A stretch of DNA of 64,000 nt from Promicromonospora iranensis (GTDB taxonomy: Bacteria; Actinomycetota; Actinomycetes; Actinomycetales; Cellulomonadaceae), in assembly GCF_028994775.1 (NCBI RefSeq), contig NZ_JAJQMN010000009.1, positions 1 through 64,000 on the forward strand, given 5' to 3'. Below the pieces are notes generated by a model, which had not been told where the DNA came from, did not search any database, and saw nothing but the letters and a program-made list of their open reading frames with translations. The stretch's first letter is position 1; every line of letters begins with the position of its first letter. A program made the translations under genes and the position numbers. Shown here piece by piece: positions 25,850-34,607 of this stretch.

Positions 25850-26724
25850 CAGACCTCCTCCAGGGGGCGGACGACCCGCACGTAGATGGCGACGATCCCG
25901 ATGACGACCAGGAACGCGATGACGGACAGCGCGCTGGCCAGATCGATCTGCCGCTGGTTCTGCATGTACTTGAAGATCATCGTCATGACGGTGTCGGCGT
26001 CGTACCCGGGGATGGACCCGGTCATGACGCGCAGGATCGGCAGGGAGTTGAACACGTTGATGATGTTGATCAGCACCGCCACCGACACGGCGCCGCGCAG
26101 CTGCGGCAGCACGACGCTGAAGTACGTCCGCACGCCGCTCGCGCCGTCGATGCGCGCGGCCTCGACGGTCTCGCCGGGGACGGTCTGCAGTCCGGCCAGG
26201 ATCGTGTAGGTGGTGAACGGCAGCGAGACGAACACGGCGACCGCCATGGCCCACGCGAACGCGGTACCGGGATGCCGGGTCCAGCCGTAGCCCTCGGGCG
26301 TATCGATCAGGCCGACGTCCACGAGGAACGAGTTGATGATGCCGAAGTACGGCTCGAGCCCGTAGTGCACCACCAGCGTCGTCATGACCACGCTCGCCGC
26401 CCACGGCACGATGACGGCCATGCGGACCAGGCGGCGGCCCGGGAACGCCTTGTTCAGCAGCGCCGCGAGCGCGAGCGACCCGAGCAGCGTGCAACCCACG
26501 ACGACGACGACCCAGATGACGGTGCGTCCCAGGATCGGCCAGAAGTACTGGAAGCCGACGACCGTCGCGAAGTTCGCGAGACCGACGCCTCCGTCGTCCA
26601 GGCCGCTCTGGCTGATGTCACGGGTCGAGTTCCAGAACATCAGGCCCACCGGGAACAGGACCACGGCCGCGATGAGCGCGACCGCGGGCCCGATCCACGG
26701 GAGGGCCTTCAAGAGGTCCTTCAC
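25849..26724 (-). CDS. Carbohydrate ABC transporter permease (MalF-like), second system
   Basis: 291 residues from GTG 26724, 11 bases after the binding-protein stop. Six predicted helices and the EAA loop ETVEAARIDGASGVRTYFSVVLP. It partners the MalG-like gene with a 4-base overlap. Longer upstream frames only read the binding-protein gene out of frame. Confidence 0.92.
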   Translation of the reverse strand: MKDLLKALPWIGPAVALIAAVVLFPVGLMFWNSTRDISQSGLDDGGVGLANFATVVGFQYFWPILGRTVIWVVVVVGCTLLGSLALAALLNKAFPGRRLVRMAVIVPWAASVVMTTLVVHYGLEPYFGIINSFLVDVGLIDTPEGYGWTRHPGTAFAWAMAVAVFVSLPFTTYTILAGLQTVPGETVEAARIDGASGVRTYFSVVLPQLRGAVSVAVLINIINVFNSLPILRVMTGSIPGYDADTVMTMIFKYMQNQRQIDLASALSVIAFLVVIGIVAIYVRVVRPLEEV

Positions 26725-26735
26725 GAGAGTTCCGA

Positions 26736-27980
26736 TCAGCCTTCGTCGACCTGGGTCTGGATCTCGGCCAGGACGTCCTTGGCGGACTTGTTGCCGTCGA
26801 GCTGGCCGAAGAGCGCCTTGAAGGCGGAGTCGGCCGCGTTCCAGTCCGGGTTGGTGGTGGGGTAGAACTGCGCGTCCGGCAGCACGTCGAGGAACGGGGC
26901 GAGCGCCTCCTCGTCGGCGAGCTGCTCCGAACCCGAGAGGGTGGTCGGCAGGAAGCCCTCGGCCTGAACCCACGGCACGTAGACGTCCGCGGAGTAGAAG
27001 TAGTCGAAGAAGGCGGTGATGGCCTCCTGCTTGTCGCCGTCGTTCTGGAACGCCATGAGGTGGTCGGCCACGCCCAGCGTGAACGGCTCGCCGTCCTTGG
27101 TGGGGATCGGGTGGATCGAGTACTCGAGCTCCGGGTTGTCGGACTCGATCTGACCCACGCTCGGCGGCAGGCCGACCTGCATGCCCACCTTGCCCTGGAC
27201 GAAGATGTCGAACAGCGGGCTGCGGTCCGTGGCGCCGGCGTCGGCCTGCGTGGCACCCTCGTCGATCATCGTCTTGATGAACTCGGCACCCTCGAGGTTC
27301 TCCGGGGTGTCGATGGTGATCTGCTCGGCGTCGCCGAAGGATCCGCCGCCGCCCCACAGCCACACCGCTGCCTCGGCCTGCGCCTCCTCGGAACCGAGCG
27401 GCATGCCGTAGCCGGCCACACCGCCGCCGAGCTCCGAGACCTTCTTGGCCGACTCGAGCAGCTCGTCCCAGGTGGCCGGGACCTCGGCACCCGCCTCCTC
27501 CAGCAGGGCGTCGTTGACGAACAGCGCACGCGCCGACGCGATGAACGGCAGACCGTACGTGGTGCCGCCCACCTGGGCGTTCTCCAGGAACGTGGGCTGG
27601 AAGTCGGCGTAGGTCTCCTCGGAGATGACCTCGTCGACCGGGTACAGCAGCTCGTCCTCGGCGAATCCGGCGAAGGGGCCACCGTTGTAGATGTCGGGTG
27701 CCTCGCCGCCCTGGATCTTGGTGGCGATGACCGACTCGAGGTTGTCCCAGGACTCGACCTGCAGGTTCACGTCGATATCCGGGTTTTCTTCCTCGAAACC
27801 GGCGATCACGTCGTCCCACAGGCCCTGGGTGGCGTCGGAGTAGCTGGGGACGAGCAGGTCGAGGGTCGTCCCGTCGCCGGTCGCCTCCCCGGTGGACCCG
27901 CCGAACCCGCAGGCGGTCAGGCCGGTCGTCGTGGCGAGCGCGATCGCGAGGATCCCGCCGAGCCTCCTGTACTGGGCCAT
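26736..27980 (-). CDS. Extracellular sugar-binding lipoprotein, second system
   Basis: 414 residues. Sec-type lipoprotein signal with lipobox LTAC (Cys near 24), then a family-1 solute-binding fold: DLLVPSYSDATQGLW, GGEAPDIYNGG, GLPFIASARALFVND, GYGMPLGSEEAQAEAAVWLW. ATG 27980 follows AGGAGT by 4 bases. It is first gene of the importer. The ligand is unknown and there is no linked regulator or glycosidase. Confidence 0.92.
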   Translation of the reverse strand: MAQYRRLGGILAIALATTTGLTACGFGGSTGEATGDGTTLDLLVPSYSDATQGLWDDVIAGFEEENPDIDVNLQVESWDNLESVIATKIQGGEAPDIYNGGPFAGFAEDELLYPVDEVISEETYADFQPTFLENAQVGGTTYGLPFIASARALFVNDALLEEAGAEVPATWDELLESAKKVSELGGGVAGYGMPLGSEEAQAEAAVWLWGGGGSFGDAEQITIDTPENLEGAEFIKTMIDEGATQADAGATDRSPLFDIFVQGKVGMQVGLPPSVGQIESDNPELEYSIHPIPTKDGEPFTLGVADHLMAFQNDGDKQEAITAFFDYFYSADVYVPWVQAEGFLPTTLSGSEQLADEEALAPFLDVLPDAQFYPTTNPDWNAADSAFKALFGQLDGNKSAKDVLAEIQTQVDEG

Positions 27981-28023
27981 TACTACTCCTTAGTGCTCGT
28001 CGTACTGGTGCGTGGTGCAGGTC

Positions 28024-28052
28024 ACGTTTTCACTTGCCCCTTAATCTGTCAA
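28024..28052 (-). promoter_or_regulatory. Possible promoter of second sugar importer
   Basis: TTGACA (28052-28047) on the minus strand, with a weak AAACGT 17 bases on, about 44 bases before the binding-protein start. The -35 is perfect; the -10 is poor. Confidence 0.35.
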
Positions 28053-28126
28053 TGGTTCTAACAAACCTGTGACATACGGGTGACGGGCCGGTCCGGAACG
28101 GTCCGCGGAGCAGGTGGAGGCACACA

Positions 28127-28163
28127 GAAGGAGGGCCGCAGCGCACGGCTGCGACCCTCCTTC
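28127..28163 (-). terminator. Terminator of secreted protein gene 28205-29062
   Basis: GAAGGAGGGCCGCAGC / GCTGCGACCCTCCTTC stem, 15 of 16 pairs, with a 5-base loop, about 40 bases past the stop. Confidence 0.65.
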
Positions 28164-28204
28164 GGCGTGGCCGGGGGCCGACGGCGGAGCGTCGGCCGGG
28201 GCGA

Positions 28205-29062
28205 TCAGCAGCCGCAGCCCAGGTCGCCCTGCGGACGGTAGCTGTAGTTGCCGGCATACCGGGTGTTCCCGCCGTAGATGATCTTCCACCAGCGCTCCTG
28301 GGCGGGGACGACGGTGGAGAACGTACCGTCGGCACTGATGGGCACCTTGCGCACCACCACGTCGCGTGCCCGGTCGGCGTAGGGACCGTCCGGGTCGTAG
28401 GCGATGGTGACGTTGCCGCCGGTCACCGGCTTCATCGAGAGGTCGCGGTCGGCAGCGATGGCCAGTACCTCGACTCTTCCCGAGAGGCGTGACGGCCGGC
28501 CATCGATGGCCCGGGCCGGAGAGATCTTCGACGTGACGATGGTCTGCCGGCGGATCGTGACGGTCTTGGCCTCGTTGACGTTGACCCGGTGACTGCTCAT
28601 CCTGCCGCCGGAACGCTCGATCTCGGCCGTCAGCTCGATGCCCACGCGATACCGGCCCGGCTTCGTCGCGTGGTGCAGCCTGACCCTGTGCTGGCCGTCG
28701 CCCTGTGCGTCGACCTCCAGCGGGAAGTAGAAGGTCGGCCCGTTGTCACCGTGCTGCAGCGTGACCCGGCCGGTGAGCGACCGCAGTGCGCCGCCGGTCC
28801 AGTCGACGTCCGCACGGTACGTGAACGACGGAGGCCGGGTGAGCTTGTTGGTGGAGACGTTGCCATAGGTGACCGAGCCACCGGCCGTCATACGGGTGGT
28901 CAGCACCGTGCCGGGGAGCCGGTCGGTGTCGACTACCGGCACCTCGACGGCGTGCGTCGCCGGAGCGGTGACCAGGCCTCCGACGAGGAGGGTCGCGGCG
29001 GCGGCCAGGACCGCCAGCCCTCGGCGGAGACTGTCGGTACGGGACCTGCTGTGCAGAGACAT
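28205..29062 (-). CDS. Secreted protein of unknown function
   Basis: 285 residues with a Sec signal peptide (LAVLAAAATLLVGGLVTA, cleavage near ATHAVEV). The mature part is beta-rich with no family recognised. The C-terminal part (AYDPDGPY, YGGNTRYAGNYSYRPQG) resembles Ig-like modules also seen in the secreted protein at 48273-49841, and the chain ends in GCGC. It is flanked by its own terminator and a divergent-free upstream gap, so it is probably monocistronic. Confidence 0.75.
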   Translation of the reverse strand: MSLHSRSRTDSLRRGLAVLAAAATLLVGGLVTAPATHAVEVPVVDTDRLPGTVLTTRMTAGGSVTYGNVSTNKLTRPPSFTYRADVDWTGGALRSLTGRVTLQHGDNGPTFYFPLEVDAQGDGQHRVRLHHATKPGRYRVGIELTAEIERSGGRMSSHRVNVNEAKTVTIRRQTIVTSKISPARAIDGRPSRLSGRVEVLAIAADRDLSMKPVTGGNVTIAYDPDGPYADRARDVVVRKVPISADGTFSTVVPAQERWWKIIYGGNTRYAGNYSYRPQGDLGCGC

Positions 29063-29175
29063 CTCGGTTCCAGTCTGTTCGATGGTGCCTGTCCCCGGCG
29101 AGCACGTCGCTCGCCGTCAGGCTCTACCACCAAGTACGGAAAGGAGGACCGGAACGTTGTGGGTGAACTGCGGAA

Positions 29176-29209
29176 GAGCGCCCGCCCGGTCGAGACCGGA
29201 CGGGCGCTC
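29176..29209 (-). terminator. Strong terminator after small membrane protein
   Basis: GAGCGCCCG-C-CCGGTC pairs with GACCGG-A-CGGGCGCTC around a 2-base turn (in practice a 4-base loop), 13 bases past the stop of the 29222-29440 gene. It closes the operon begun at 33024. Confidence 0.75.
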
Positions 29210-29221
29210 CACGTGTGCTGC

Positions 29222-29440
29222 CTATCGTTCGGTGGCGCCGATCATCGGCAGCCCGAACGACAGCCCGACGGCGAGGATGCCGGCGACGAACAGGTACGGT
29301 GCGGACGCGCCCTGGTCGGCCCCGCCGATCGCCATCAGTGCGAACCCGCCCAGGAACAGGGCGAAGCACATGATGAAACGAACCAGCAGGGTCGCCGTGG
29401 GCTCCTGCTTCTGCCTGCGGGCCACCTCGAAGTCACTCAT
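29222..29440 (-). CDS. Small membrane protein
   Basis: 72 residues with two predicted helices (LLVRFIMCFALFLGGFALMA and APYLFVAGILAVGLSFGL). The ATG overlaps the stop of the 1195-residue gene upstream (ATGA), so it is probably translated from the same message. No family recognised; it could assist or anchor the large exoprotein. Confidence 0.7.
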   Translation of the reverse strand: MSDFEVARRQKQEPTATLLVRFIMCFALFLGGFALMAIGGADQGASAPYLFVAGILAVGLSFGLPMIGATER

Positions 29441-32400
29441 GAGGCAAATCTACCGCCCTCTCGGCTCACGTCGACGGCCAGCTCGCCGACCTGCCCGTTG
29501 ACCGTGACGGTCACGGTGGTCCGGCCGGCGCGCAGGGCGGTCAGCTCATGGGTGTCCGGGTGGAGGGCGAGCACGGCACCGCGGGAGCAGTCGCGCAGTG
29601 CGGCGCGGCCGGTCCGGTCGGTGGTGCACACCCGCTCACCGCCCCAGGACGACGAGACCGGCCATGCGACCGGTACCTCCCGCGTCCCGTCCTGCACGAC
29701 GACCGCGCGCACCGCCGCGGACTCGCCCACCGTCAGCGACTCCGGACCGGAGACCGTGACCGCCTCGGCGCGCGTGTTGACCTCCCACCCCAGCCACTGT
29801 CCCTTGCCGCCGGCGCCCGACGCCGGCCGGATGCCCAGCATCGACCAGCCGGTGAAACCGCCGTCGGCCGGCGTGCTCGCCGGGCTCTTGCCGGAGTTGC
29901 CGTTGACCAGGTACGGGATGCCGTCCTGCGTGCTCGCGTGGAACACGCCGACGTGCGAGCCGACCGAGGCGATCGACTTGCCGGACCGCTCCTCGAAGTC
30001 CTCGAACCAGCCGCGCAGCGTGTCGGCCTCGAGACGGTCGGTGAGCCGGCTGGCCTTGGTCGGCAACGGGTCGTCCAGGGGGTGGTGCGCGAACACCACG
30101 ACTCCCGTGACCGATCGATCGGTCGCGGCGTCGTCGAGCGCGTCGCGCAGCATCCGCACCTGGTCGAAGTCCGCGCCCAGGCGGCCGGACGACGAGTCGA
30201 GCATGACGAGGCGCGTCGTCCCCCCGGCCCGCCCGGGCGTCGGCACGTCGAGCACTCGTGTCCGCTCGCCGAACTCCTCCTCGAAGTTCGTGATCGAGCC
30301 ACCCATGACCTCGTGGTTGCCGGGCAGGTAGTACCAGGGGAAGTCCGCGTCGCCGAGCTCCTCGGTCAGGACCCGGCGGGCGAGGTCGAAGTCCTCCGGT
30401 GCGGCCTCGTCGACCAGGTCGCCGTTGATGACCAGGAGGTCCGGGTCGTCGGCAACGATCTCGCGGAGGGCATCGCGCGCCCCGGCCACCGCGCCCGAGC
30501 CGGGGTCACGCGCCACGAACTGGGCGTCGGACAGCACCGCCACGCGCAGGGGCGCGTCGTCGGTGGCGCCGTCCGCGGTCACCGTCCCGTCCTCGACCCG
30601 GGAAGCCTCCGGCACGTCCACGGCGGGCGGGACCTGCGCCGTGATCCGGGAGAACGTCAGCGCACCCGAGTACTGGTCACCGGCGGCCGTCTCCAGCGCG
30701 CGGATCCGCTGCAGCTTCAGGGGGAACGCGACGCCGTCGGGCACCGTGAACGTGACCTGCCGCCAGCCGGTCCAGGTGACCTCGGGCCCGTCGAGCTGCG
30801 TGACGACGCCGTCGCCCTGCCGCACCTGCAGGCGCAGCCAGGCGCCCTTGCCGTCGCCGTCGACCCACATGGCCACCGCACGCGGCGAGCCGGGGAGCTC
30901 ACGGCCACCCGCCGCTGCCTCCGGCAGCACCGCGTACTGGCCACGCGTCGCCGTGGACCTCGTGAAGTCGTAGGTCATGCGCAGACCCGCCGCGCCGTCG
31001 TGACCGTCCGCGGGTGCCAGGGAGCCTCCGGGAGCCCGGTCGTTCGCCGGCGTCCAGGAGGCCGCGTCGGCGAAGTCCGCGACGACGTCCTCCTCCAGGC
31101 TGACGGTCACGGCGACCTCGGTCGTCAGCTCCTCGCCGTCAGGTCCGGGCACGGTCAGCTCGAAGGTGGTGCCGCCCACCGGGGCGAGCGCGCGGACCTC
31201 GAACGACCCGTCGGCCGCGGGAACGAGCTCGGCGACCGGGTCGTCGACGGGCTCGACCACGGACACCGTCACGTCCCGCGCCTCGATCGGTGCGGCGAAC
31301 CCCTGCGTGTCGTAGCCGGTGAGAACCAGCGGTGCCGTCGCGTCGGCGTCGTTCAGCCCGATGACCGGGGTGTCCACGCCGGTCCGAACCAGGGGGCCGA
31401 GCACCTCGACCTCGGCCGTCCCGGTCGCGAGCCCGGAACGGCCCAGGGACGCTGCGGTCACGACGGTGCTGCCGGGCCTACGCCCCGTCACCACGCCGTC
31501 CCGCACCGACGCGACCGACCCGTTGCGCGTCCGCCACGACGACGGTGCGGAGGCGACGGGGGACATCGTCTCGTCGTAGCCCTTGGCGACCAGCGTGCGG
31601 TGCAGGCCGGGGAAGACGCGGTCGGCGTCGGCGGCCGGGACGGTGGTGCGCACGTCGTAGGCCGAGACGCGGCCCGAGCCGGCCGGCACGAACAGGCCGA
31701 GGCCGTTCGCGTCGGAGCGCTCGTAGCCGTCCGACGGGCTGTTCAGGATCGTGGTGCCGGTGTCGCCGGGAATCCGGGCGACCATCTCGGAGGAGCCGCC
31801 CCCGTCGAGGTTGATCGCGTCGTCGGCGCCGAGCTGGGCCATCAGCTCGCCCAGCTCGTAGAGGTTCATCCCGATGCTGTGGGTCTGCCGGCCGTCGATC
31901 ACCACGAAGTAGGCGCGGGTACCGGTCTCGTCGAAACCGACGGCGGTCCGCGGGTGCCGCAGCTCGACGTGATCACCGGTGGCGGACGTGACCTCGCCGT
32001 CCTCCAGCAGAGGGTCCTCGGGTCCGCCGCCGATGGCGACGGCGACGTCGCCCGCATCCTCGCGCAGGCCGTACGCGACGTCGACGTGATCGCCCGTCCG
32101 CAGGCCCGCGAGCGCGTCCGCAGCGGCTCCGGGCCGCGCCACGACGGCGCGCGTCCCGTCCGCCAGCTGCCCGTCGCCCGGCTGTCCGACGGCGGTGACG
32201 GTGCCGTCGGCGTCGACGAGCACCTCGACGCCCTGCTCCCCCGCTGCCAGCGGACGCGCACGGGTGAAGGTGCCCCAACCGGCGTCGTACACGGCGACGC
32301 CGCCGGCGGGCAGGGCGGTCACGTTGAGGCCGCTGACGGGGATCTCACCGGCCGATCCCCAGGTCACCGAGCCTTCGAGGAAGATCTGCGCGAGCCTGCC

Positions 32401-33024
32401 CACGCCGTCGGACCCGAACGCCACCGAACGTTCCCGGCCCGGGGACGCGGACTTGACCAGCGTGCCGTCGTCGACGGCCACCCCGAGCGCGGCGCCGGAG
32501 TTGTTGATGTCGAAGTAGTCGCCGTTGATCGCGGCGATCGCGCCCCGGGAGGCCGCCATCTCGGAGACCGTCGCGTTGTCGGCCACGTGGTCCGGGCCGA
32601 CGTAGCCGACCTGCACCTTCCCCCGATGCCCCGGTCCCGACGGACCGAGGTCCGCGACCAGCACCTCGCCGCTGAGCCAGCCGTCCTCGCTCATCCGCGC
32701 GAACCGCGTGAGCTCCAGGCCGGGCGCGATGCGCTGCTCGTCGCGGCGCGTGATGATGGCGTCGCCGTTGTCATCGAGCGCGAGATGGGTGACATCTGCG
32801 GAAATTTCGACGGGCTTCCCGGAGCGCGACGGAGCGCTCGCGAAGGGTGCCGGAGCCGTCAGCGCGGCGCTGCTGCGCGGGACGTCCTCGGGCAGGGGCA
32901 ACGGCGCGGCGGCGGCGCCCACACCGGGAGACATCACGAGCGCTGCCGCGATTCCGCAGGTCAGCGCGTTGGTCAAGACTTTGTTCGGTGTTGCCGGGGA
33001 CACTGCGGGCGCGACTCGGCGCAT
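29437..33024 (-). CDS. Secreted phosphodiester glycosidase (NAGPA) plus metallophosphoesterase protein
   Basis: 1195 residues. Signal peptide at about 15-40 (CGIAAALVMSPGVGAAAA). NAGPA/phosphodiester glycosidase domain at about 120-440, with IAAINGDYFD, FVVIDGRQTHS and the diagnostic INLDGGGSSEM. Ig-like stretches cover about 460-640, and a carbohydrate-binding-like beta domain about 650-810. A calcineurin-type phosphoesterase spans about 830-1090 with metal ligands in VLSDAQF, INGDLVDE, LPGNHEV and VFAHHPLD. A C-terminal Ig-like module follows. It probably hydrolyses phosphodiester-linked sugars and phosphate esters of wall or environmental glycopolymers; the substrate is unknown. AGAAGGA precedes the ATG. 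Operon with the small membrane protein. Confidence 0.87.
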   Translation of the reverse strand: MRRVAPAVSPATPNKVLTNALTCGIAAALVMSPGVGAAAAPLPLPEDVPRSSAALTAPAPFASAPSRSGKPVEISADVTHLALDDNGDAIITRRDEQRIAPGLELTRFARMSEDGWLSGEVLVADLGPSGPGHRGKVQVGYVGPDHVADNATVSEMAASRGAIAAINGDYFDINNSGAALGVAVDDGTLVKSASPGRERSVAFGSDGVGRLAQIFLEGSVTWGSAGEIPVSGLNVTALPAGGVAVYDAGWGTFTRARPLAAGEQGVEVLVDADGTVTAVGQPGDGQLADGTRAVVARPGAAADALAGLRTGDHVDVAYGLREDAGDVAVAIGGGPEDPLLEDGEVTSATGDHVELRHPRTAVGFDETGTRAYFVVIDGRQTHSIGMNLYELGELMAQLGADDAINLDGGGSSEMVARIPGDTGTTILNSPSDGYERSDANGLGLFVPAGSGRVSAYDVRTTVPAADADRVFPGLHRTLVAKGYDETMSPVASAPSSWRTRNGSVASVRDGVVTGRRPGSTVVTAASLGRSGLATGTAEVEVLGPLVRTGVDTPVIGLNDADATAPLVLTGYDTQGFAAPIEARDVTVSVVEPVDDPVAELVPAADGSFEVRALAPVGGTTFELTVPGPDGEELTTEVAVTVSLEEDVVADFADAASWTPANDRAPGGSLAPADGHDGAAGLRMTYDFTRSTATRGQYAVLPEAAAGGRELPGSPRAVAMWVDGDGKGAWLRLQVRQGDGVVTQLDGPEVTWTGWRQVTFTVPDGVAFPLKLQRIRALETAAGDQYSGALTFSRITAQVPPAVDVPEASRVEDGTVTADGATDDAPLRVAVLSDAQFVARDPGSGAVAGARDALREIVADDPDLLVINGDLVDEAAPEDFDLARRVLTEELGDADFPWYYLPGNHEVMGGSITNFEEEFGERTRVLDVPTPGRAGGTTRLVMLDSSSGRLGADFDQVRMLRDALDDAATDRSVTGVVVFAHHPLDDPLPTKASRLTDRLEADTLRGWFEDFEERSGKSIASVGSHVGVFHASTQDGIPYLVNGNSGKSPASTPADGGFTGWSMLGIRPASGAGGKGQWLGWEVNTRAEAVTVSGPESLTVGESAAVRAVVVQDGTREVPVAWPVSSSWGGERVCTTDRTGRAALRDCSRGAVLALHPDTHELTALRAGRTTVTVTVNGQVGELAVDVSREGGRFAS

Positions 33025-33167
33025 GCTCGATCCTTCTGGGGGCTCGGGGGGAGCGTTCAGCGGCAGCGTTGCGCGGCGAGGTTATGGCCCGGCGGCGGGA
33101 GTGTGAATAGTGCCCTAACCGCAACGGTGTTCGCTGAGCGCGAAACATGGGCGAGTTCGGGTGACAC

Positions 33168-33173
33168 TACGAT
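33168..33173 (+). promoter_or_regulatory. -10-like box for leaderless phosphatase gene
   Basis: TACGAT ends 6 bases before GTG 33180, with no ribosome binding site. The gap to the divergent large gene (33025-33179) otherwise shows nothing clear. Confidence 0.4.
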
Positions 33174-33179
33174 GCGTTC

Positions 33180-34001
33180 GTGGCAAACACGTCCCCCGCC
33201 TTCGACCAGCGTCCTGCCCGTGTGCGCACGGACTGGGGTATCTCCGGCGCGCTCGCCCTGACCGCCACGGATGCGCGCGCGTCGCTCGTGGTCGTCGTGG
33301 ACGTGCTCTCCTTCTCCACCACGGTCACCGTCGCCTGTGAACAGGGCGCCGGGGTGTACCCGTTCCCGTACCACGATCCCGCCGGCGCCGCCCGGCTCGC
33401 GCGCACCATGCGCGCCGCCCTCGCCGGCCCGCGGTGGGAGGACGGCATCAGCATCTCCCCCGCGTCGCTGCAGGACCTGGACGCGGAGCGTCTCGTCCTC
33501 CCGTCGCCCAGCGCCGCCCAGATCTGCCACACGATCGCCAACCGGGGCGCCCTCATCGTCGCGGGCAGCCTGCGCAACGCGAAGGCGGTGGCCGGCCTCG
33601 CGGCCGCGCACCTGGACGCCTCCGAGAAGCACGACGTCGTGCTCGTCCCGGTGGGTGAGCGGTGGCCCGACGACACACTGCGTCCCGCGCTCGAGGACTA
33701 CCTCGCCGCCGGCGCCATCGCGGCGCGGCTCACCACGATGCTGCCCAAGGTCAGCGTCTCGCCGGAGACCGCGGCGACGGTGACCCTCTGGAAGGGCACC
33801 CAGGACACCATGGACTCGGTGGGCGGCACCGCGAGCGGTCGCGAGCTGCTCGACTCGGGGTTCGCCGACGACGTCACGATCGCCACCGAGGTCGACGCCA
33901 CCGATGTGGTGCCGGTGCTGATGGACGGCGCGTTCGTGCCGCTCGGGCACCGCGTGGCCGCGGCCCGCAGCCGCAGGAGCGTCGCAGCGAGCGCACGCTG
34001 A
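33180..34001 (+). CDS. 2-phosphosulfolactate phosphatase (ComB) family protein
   Basis: 273 residues. The ComB fold is marked by VVVDVLSFSTTV (metal-binding Asp), SPSAAQICH and the central AGSLRNAKAV. In methanogens ComB works in coenzyme M synthesis. Bacterial homologues are widespread and their substrate is uncertain, so the name reflects family only. GTG start with a leaderless-type -10. Convergent with the NUDIX gene across a palindromic repeat. Confidence 0.82.
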   Translation: MANTSPAFDQRPARVRTDWGISGALALTATDARASLVVVVDVLSFSTTVTVACEQGAGVYPFPYHDPAGAARLARTMRAALAGPRWEDGISISPASLQDLDAERLVLPSPSAAQICHTIANRGALIVAGSLRNAKAVAGLAAAHLDASEKHDVVLVPVGERWPDDTLRPALEDYLAAGAIAARLTTMLPKVSVSPETAATVTLWKGTQDTMDSVGGTASGRELLDSGFADDVTIATEVDATDVVPVLMDGAFVPLGHRVAAARSRRSVAASAR

Positions 34002-34011
34002 CCATCCCGCC

Positions 34012-34059
34012 GAGGTCGTCACCTGGCGAGGTCGTACTACTTCGCCAGGCGACTAGCTC
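34012..34059. repeat. Palindromic intergenic repeat, copy 2 (terminator-like)
   Basis: GAGGTCGTCACCTGGCGA (34012-34029) and TCGCCAGGCGACTAGCTC (34042-34059) pair at 15 of 18 positions with a 12-base loop. The left arm shares GAGGT-GTCACCTG with the element at 21558-21595. The right arm contains the NUDIX stop codon. Confidence 0.75.
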
Positions 34060-34478
34060 GGCGAGAGGTGCTCGGCCAGGGCCGTCACGATCTGCACGTC
34101 CCCGTCCAGCCACGGGACGTCGTCCAGCTCGGCGGCCGTCAGCCAGCGCAGCTCGTCGTGATCCTCCAGCGGTTCCGGCGCGCCCTCCTGCAGCCGCGCG
34201 AACCAGACCCGCATCCGGTGCTTGCTGGTGATCGCCCACCCACCGTCGTGCGGTCCCGGGAGCTCGTCGCCGACGGCTACCGCCACGCCGAGCTCCTCGT
34301 CGAGCTCACGGTGCAGCGCGGCGAGGTGCTCCTCGCCCGGCTCCACCTTGCCACCGGGAAACTCCCAGCGGCCGGCGAGCGCCGCCGGAGCCGAGCGGCG
34401 GGCGGCGAGCAGCCGGGTGGGATGGTCCAGGTCGTCCACGATCGCGGCCGCGACGACGTCGATGAGGGTCTCCTGCAT
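34053..34478 (-). CDS. NUDIX hydrolase, MutT-like
   Basis: 141 residues. The Nudix box GGKVEPGEEHLAALHRELDEELGV is complete except for normal variation (Gx5Ex7REUxEExGU), preceded by GRWEFP, as in 8-oxo-dGTP diphosphatases. The stop codon lies inside the palindromic repeat shared with the convergent gene. Confidence 0.92.
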   Translation of the reverse strand: MQETLIDVVAAAIVDDLDHPTRLLAARRSAPAALAGRWEFPGGKVEPGEEHLAALHRELDEELGVAVAVGDELPGPHDGGWAITSKHRMRVWFARLQEGAPEPLEDHDELRWLTAAELDDVPWLDGDVQIVTALAEHLSPS

Positions 34479-34512
34479 GCCGAGCAGTCTCCCACCCGAA
34501 CGTGCCGGCCAC

Positions 34513-34544
34513 CCCTGACGTTCGGCGGCCCTGACGTTCGGCGG
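34513..34544 (+). repeat. Exact 16-base tandem duplication
   Basis: CCCTGACGTTCGGCGG is repeated head to tail without mismatch, between the NUDIX and LuxR-type genes. Confidence 0.9.
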
Positions 34545-34552
34545 ACACAGAG

Positions 34553-34588
34553 CGACGACGGCACCTCTGGGGAATGGCGCCGTCGTCG
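34553..34588 (-). terminator. Terminator of small LuxR-type gene
   Basis: CGACGACGGC and GCCGTCGTCG make a 10-bp stem with a 16-base loop, 19 bases past the gene's stop. Confidence 0.6.
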
Positions 34589-34607
34589 TCTGGTGCTGTG
34601 CTGTGTG

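Noticed and set aside
29548-33261. Very long open frame on the plus strand opposite the NAGPA gene
   Set aside because: It is a GC-bias mirror: low-complexity Arg/Gly/Asp protein with no domain, while the minus strand encodes clear motifs.
34513-34544. Direct repeats considered as a CRISPR remnant
   Set aside because: The two copies touch without a spacer and no cas gene is near. No CRISPR array was seen anywhere in the window.
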